DNA of 64,000 nt from Novosphingobium sp. (lineage in GTDB: Bacteria > Pseudomonadota > Alphaproteobacteria > Sphingomonadales > Sphingomonadaceae), in NCBI RefSeq assembly GCF_039595395.1, contig NZ_JBCNLP010000006.1, positions 1,245,001 through 1,309,000 on the forward strand, read 5' to 3'. The notes beneath the pieces are model-generated. The model saw only the letters and a list, made by a program, of their open reading frames with translations, was not told the DNA's origin and searched no databases. Below are positions 60,923 through 64,000 of this stretch, one piece after another (within the stretch, counting starts at the first letter, position 1; the number at the start of each line of letters is the position of its first letter). The translations under genes were made by a program, and so were the position numbers.

Positions 60923-62848
60923 ATGAAGAGACAAGCCGAAATCACCATCGATGTCGGCTGCGAGATCAAGCTCGTGAGCTTCGAAAGCCACGAAACGATC
61001 GGCAGGCTTTTCGAGATCGACGCCAACGTGATCGCCGCAGCGAAAGTGGATTTTCTGCCCAGCCTCGGCAAGCCGGTGCTGATCGAGCTGTTCGAGCTGG
61101 GCCAACGGGTGCGGGTGTTCCACGCGCTGCTCAGCGAAGCGCATTTCCTCGATGAGGCCAACCAAGGCTATCACTATGCGCTGAAGCTGCGCCCCTGGCT
61201 ACACCTGCTAGCCCACAACAGAACCAACCGCATCTTCGAGGACATGACCGGCCTCGACATCATCAAACAGGTCCTCGCGCCGCAAAGCCGGCATGTCGAT
61301 TACAGCCTGATCACCGGCACCTATCTGCCGCGCCCCTACACCACCCAATATCGCGAGAGCGACCATGCCTTCCTCGCGCGGATCATGGAGCGCGAAGGCA
61401 TCTATTACTACTTCGACCATCGCGACAACGATCACGTGATGATGCTGTGCGATGCCCCCGCCGCGCATCACCCGGCGCCCGGCTTCGAAACCGTCCTGCT
61501 ACGCCCCGATCATGTGGGCCGCAACGGCGGGCTCACGCAGGCCATCTGGCGCTGGCATGAGCATGTGCGCAGTGATGGCAAGCGCAAGGTCTCGCTGCAA
61601 AGCTTCGACTATCAGACCACCAGCATCAAGCATGGCCAGGCCGATGGCGGCACCCGCAACCCTGCCGACACGCAGGAGATACAGGACTTCACCGGCGATT
61701 TCGTGGAAGAGGCCCTCGCCGCCCATTGGGCACGGGTCGAAGTCGAGGCGATCCATGCCCGCCAGCGCCTCTACACCGGCGAGGGCGACACGATCGCCCT
61801 GTTCTGCGGCTGCCGCTTCAACCTCGATTCCAGCGATGCCTTCGATCGCGGGCGCAGTTTCCTCGTCACCGCGCTCCATATGAAGGTCGATGCCGAACCC
61901 TTCCGCACCGGGCATGAGGCCGCAGCCCGCCATGTCCGGCTGGAGGCCGCGCTGGCCGATCAGCCCTGGCGCTCGGCGCCGGAGACACCGGCCCCGCGCG
62001 CCGGTCCCGAAACCGCCATGGTGGTGATGGGCGGCGCCGATGACACGCATGTCGATCCGCTCGGCCGCGTGCGGGTGCGTTTTCCATGGGGCACGCCGGG
62101 CAACGCGACCGAACTGGCTCGCTCATGCTGGTTGCGGATATCCGAGTCCTCGGCGGGTGCGGGCTTCGGCCATGTCGCCCTGCCGCGCCTCAACGAGGAG
62201 GTCATCGTCACCTTTCTCGACGGCAATCCCGATCGACCGCTCATCACCGGGCGGGTCTACAATTCGCGCCACACCCATCCCTATGCCCTGCCCGAGCATC
62301 GCACCCGCTCGCTCTATCGCTCGCGCAGCATCGGCCCATCAGGGGATTATGGCGGGGCCGAACAACCCCCTCCGGCAGGGCCCGGCTACAATGAGCTGTG
62401 CTTTGAGGACAAGGGCGGCGCCGAGCAGGTCTATCTGCGCGCCCAGCGTAACCGCCTCGCCGAGATCATGCTGGACGACGAGGCCCGCATCCGCCGCGAC
62501 CGCAAGACGCGGATCGGCCGCGACCGGCTGACCCAGATCCATCGCAATGAGACGGTCGAAGTGGAAACCGGCGATTATACGCTCAGCATCGCTCAAGGAT
62601 CGGCCAGCATCGCCGCCATGGACCGCATCACCCTTGCGGTCGGCGCCAACAGCCTGACCATCGACCAAACCGGGATCAGGCTTCAGGTCGGCCTCAACAC
62701 CATCGCGCTGAGCGAAATCGGTATCACGCTCGACGGGCTGAGCGTGACGAGTACCGCCACCACCACCCAGACGATCACCGGCGCGCTCACCACCATCACC
62801 GCCGAGGGCCTGCTGAGCCTGATCGGCAAGCCGCCACTGATCGCATGA
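60923..62848 (+). CDS. vgrG: T6SS spike protein VgrG (TssI)
   Basis: 641 residues. The gp27-like part covers about 1-330 (TGTYLPRPYTTQYRESDHAFLARIMEREGIYYYF block near residue 130-163), the gp5 OB-fold near 370-450 (DPLGRVRVRFPWG, SCWLRISES, GFGHVALPRLNEEVIV, GRVYNS), and the beta-helix needle follows to the end. No C-terminal toxin extension is present, so it would deliver cargo by adaptors or carry none. Its stop overlaps the next gene as ATGA. It is divergent from tssA. Confidence 0.94.
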   Translation: MKRQAEITIDVGCEIKLVSFESHETIGRLFEIDANVIAAAKVDFLPSLGKPVLIELFELGQRVRVFHALLSEAHFLDEANQGYHYALKLRPWLHLLAHNRTNRIFEDMTGLDIIKQVLAPQSRHVDYSLITGTYLPRPYTTQYRESDHAFLARIMEREGIYYYFDHRDNDHVMMLCDAPAAHHPAPGFETVLLRPDHVGRNGGLTQAIWRWHEHVRSDGKRKVSLQSFDYQTTSIKHGQADGGTRNPADTQEIQDFTGDFVEEALAAHWARVEVEAIHARQRLYTGEGDTIALFCGCRFNLDSSDAFDRGRSFLVTALHMKVDAEPFRTGHEAAARHVRLEAALADQPWRSAPETPAPRAGPETAMVVMGGADDTHVDPLGRVRVRFPWGTPGNATELARSCWLRISESSAGAGFGHVALPRLNEEVIVTFLDGNPDRPLITGRVYNSRHTHPYALPEHRTRSLYRSRSIGPSGDYGGAEQPPPAGPGYNELCFEDKGGAEQVYLRAQRNRLAEIMLDDEARIRRDRKTRIGRDRLTQIHRNETVEVETGDYTLSIAQGSASIAAMDRITLAVGANSLTIDQTGIRLQVGLNTIALSEIGITLDGLSVTSTATTTQTITGALTTITAEGLLSLIGKPPLIA

Positions 62849-63408
62849 CCACCGACACCGCCACACACTGGCCCCGCACGATCTGGAGCGAAGCAGGCCA
62901 GATCAACCGGCTGAACGGGCGCCGCCAGCTCGGCGACGAAAGCGTATCACCCACCGCCTATTTCCAATGGCTGCTCGCGGAAGAGCATGATCGCGAGGCC
63001 GCCCTGTTCCTTGCTCAGGCCCTGACACGCTATGAGGCGGTCGCATGGGCCGCGCAGATGATCGCTCTGACCCCGTCGCCCACACCCGCCGCCCGCTCCG
63101 CCTTCGAGACGGCTCAAGCCTGGCTCGCCGACCCGAGCGAGCCCCGGCGGCGCGCGGCAGGCGAACAGGCCATCGCCATCATCCCGCCCGAGGCCGAGTC
63201 GCTTTGCGCGCTGGCCGCATTCCACACCGGCGGATCGATCGCCCCGCCCGAACAGCCGCCCATGCCTCCGTCACGCGGCGCGGCGGGGCGGTTCGCCGGG
63301 GCGGCGGTGATCGCCGCCGCAGCCCGCGCCCACCACCCCGCCGATCTGCTCCGTCAGGCCCTCGATGAAGGCGCCCGGCTCGCCTCCCGAATGGAGATTG
63401 CACCATGA
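62845..63408 (+). CDS. T6SS-locus accessory protein, possibly DUF6931
   Basis: 187 residues, start and stop both in ATGA overlaps with vgrG and the FHA gene. The sequence is soluble, Ala-rich and mostly helical: YFQWLLAEEHDREAALFLAQAL near residues 33-53, a middle stretch resembling an adaptor of the VgrG-linked DUF6931 type, and a Pro-rich segment near 134-145. I am not sure of the family name. Placement directly after vgrG suggests a chaperone or adaptor that loads cargo onto this VgrG, or a partner of the FHA protein. Confidence 0.65.
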   Translation: MTTDTATHWPRTIWSEAGQINRLNGRRQLGDESVSPTAYFQWLLAEEHDREAALFLAQALTRYEAVAWAAQMIALTPSPTPAARSAFETAQAWLADPSEPRRRAAGEQAIAIIPPEAESLCALAAFHTGGSIAPPEQPPMPPSRGAAGRFAGAAVIAAAARAHHPADLLRQALDEGARLASRMEIAP

Positions 63409-64000
63409 CCATCATCCTTGTGCTCGAAAAACCAGACACGCTCGACAACGGCCAGCCCGACCGGATCACGCTGGACCGCCACGGGGCGATGATTGGGCGC
63501 TCCCCCCATGCCGACTGGAGCCTGCCCGATCCGCGCAATCTGGTCTCGGCCCGCCATTGCGACATCAGCTATCGCGATGGCGCTTATGTGCTGACCGATC
63601 ACAGCACGAATGGCACCTATCTCAACGGCGACCAGCAGCGGCTGGAGCAACCGCACCGCCTTGCCGATGGCGATCGCATCACCATCGGACATTACGCCAT
63701 CCTCGTCAGTGCCGAGCCGGTTGTGGCAATGGCCCCATCACCGCAGGCCCATCCGGAACGCTGGGACAGCTTTGGCCTCGACCAGCACCCGGATGAAACA
63801 CCACTGGATGACGAAGGCTGGGCCGAGCCGTTGGAGGCTGGCTTCGATCAACCAACACCCTGGCGCGCGCCCACCGCATCTCCCGCCCCTTTGCCGGGCG
63901 CATGGGATCTGCCCGCTCCTGTCGCCAGACCGTCGGCCTGGTCCAGCGAACCACCGCGCGCCGCGCCGCCCACCGCGCAGGATGTATGGGGCCGCTTGTC
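63405..64000 (+). CDS. FHA-domain protein, 5' part (TagH/Fha type)
   Basis: The first 198 residues are visible; the gene runs off the right edge. The forkhead-associated domain occupies about residues 1-92: IGRSPHADWSLPD with the Arg-Ser phosphothreonine-binding pair near 30, SARHCDI near 47, and HSTNGTYLNG near 66. A Pro-rich, acidic linker follows from about 110. In type VI systems such Fha/TagH proteins bind phosphothreonine created by PpkA and start assembly. The cognate kinase is at 50639-52993. Confidence 0.85.
   Translation, partial: MTIILVLEKPDTLDNGQPDRITLDRHGAMIGRSPHADWSLPDPRNLVSARHCDISYRDGAYVLTDHSTNGTYLNGDQQRLEQPHRLADGDRITIGHYAILVSAEPVVAMAPSPQAHPERWDSFGLDQHPDETPLDDEGWAEPLEAGFDQPTPWRAPTASPAPLPGAWDLPAPVARPSAWSSEPPRAAPPTAQDVWGRL

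Noticed and set aside
1..64000. CRISPR arrays, tRNA or rRNA genes, prophage or insertion sequences
   Set aside because: No regularly spaced repeats, cloverleaf-like sequences, transposase or integrase reading frames were seen.

Overview
The window looks like chromosome from a Sphingomonadales alphaproteobacterium, probably Novosphingobium or a close relative. This is inferred from high GC, many large TonB-dependent receptors of the sphingomonad/Caulobacter type, a secreted HExxH protease of the DUF5117/DUF4953 type, a TonB-based (SusD-free) glycan locus, and dense ATGA-type gene overlaps. I see no tRNA, rRNA, CRISPR array, insertion sequence or integrase. The first 1.9 kb is the exception in quality: its hutU reads as a pseudomonad-like protein broken by about ten small indels.

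Layout. 1-6.4 kb: histidine utilisation genes (hutD end, broken hutU, hutG, hutI on the minus strand; hutF and hutC on the plus strand) around a palindromic HutC-type operator. hutF plus hutG implies the five-step route through formylglutamate. A large palindromic extragenic element lies between hutI and hutG, with a half copy after hutC. 6.8-9.1 kb: cstA-type transporter with its small YbdD/YjiX partner. 9.1-17.6 kb: TonB receptor and secreted zinc metalloprotease, divergent from a secreted amidohydrolase, followed by a thioredoxin-like protein; probably peptide capture and breakdown. 17.7-23.1 kb: LysR regulator convergent with a tightly coupled AaeXAB-like exporter operon that carries its own outer-membrane channel. 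23.4-25.7 kb: TetR, quinone oxidoreductase, SDR.

26.1-39.8 kb: an alpha-mannoside utilisation locus: GH92, GH2, TonB receptor, GH43-like, GH92, GH125 and a ROK regulator. Both GH92 proteins have Gln where GH92 alpha-mannosidases normally have the catalytic-acid Glu. This is the most interesting biochemical lead here, because the same substitution is known from a mannose-1-phosphate-releasing GH92. 40.2-43.1 kb: an exported methyltransferase-fold protein with a degenerate SAM motif, and an orphan radical SAM/SPASM protein with a 320-residue N-terminal extension. 43.2-50.6 kb: LysR and a divergent RND efflux operon that opens with a gene of unknown function.

50.6-64 kb: part of a type VI secretion locus. 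PpkA-like kinase, TssG, TssF, TssE, an unknown protein, Hcp, TssC, TssB and TssA are on the minus strand; VgrG, a small accessory protein and an FHA protein are on the plus strand and run off the edge. Kinase plus FHA protein implies threonine-phosphorylation control. TssJ, K, L, M and H are not in the window.
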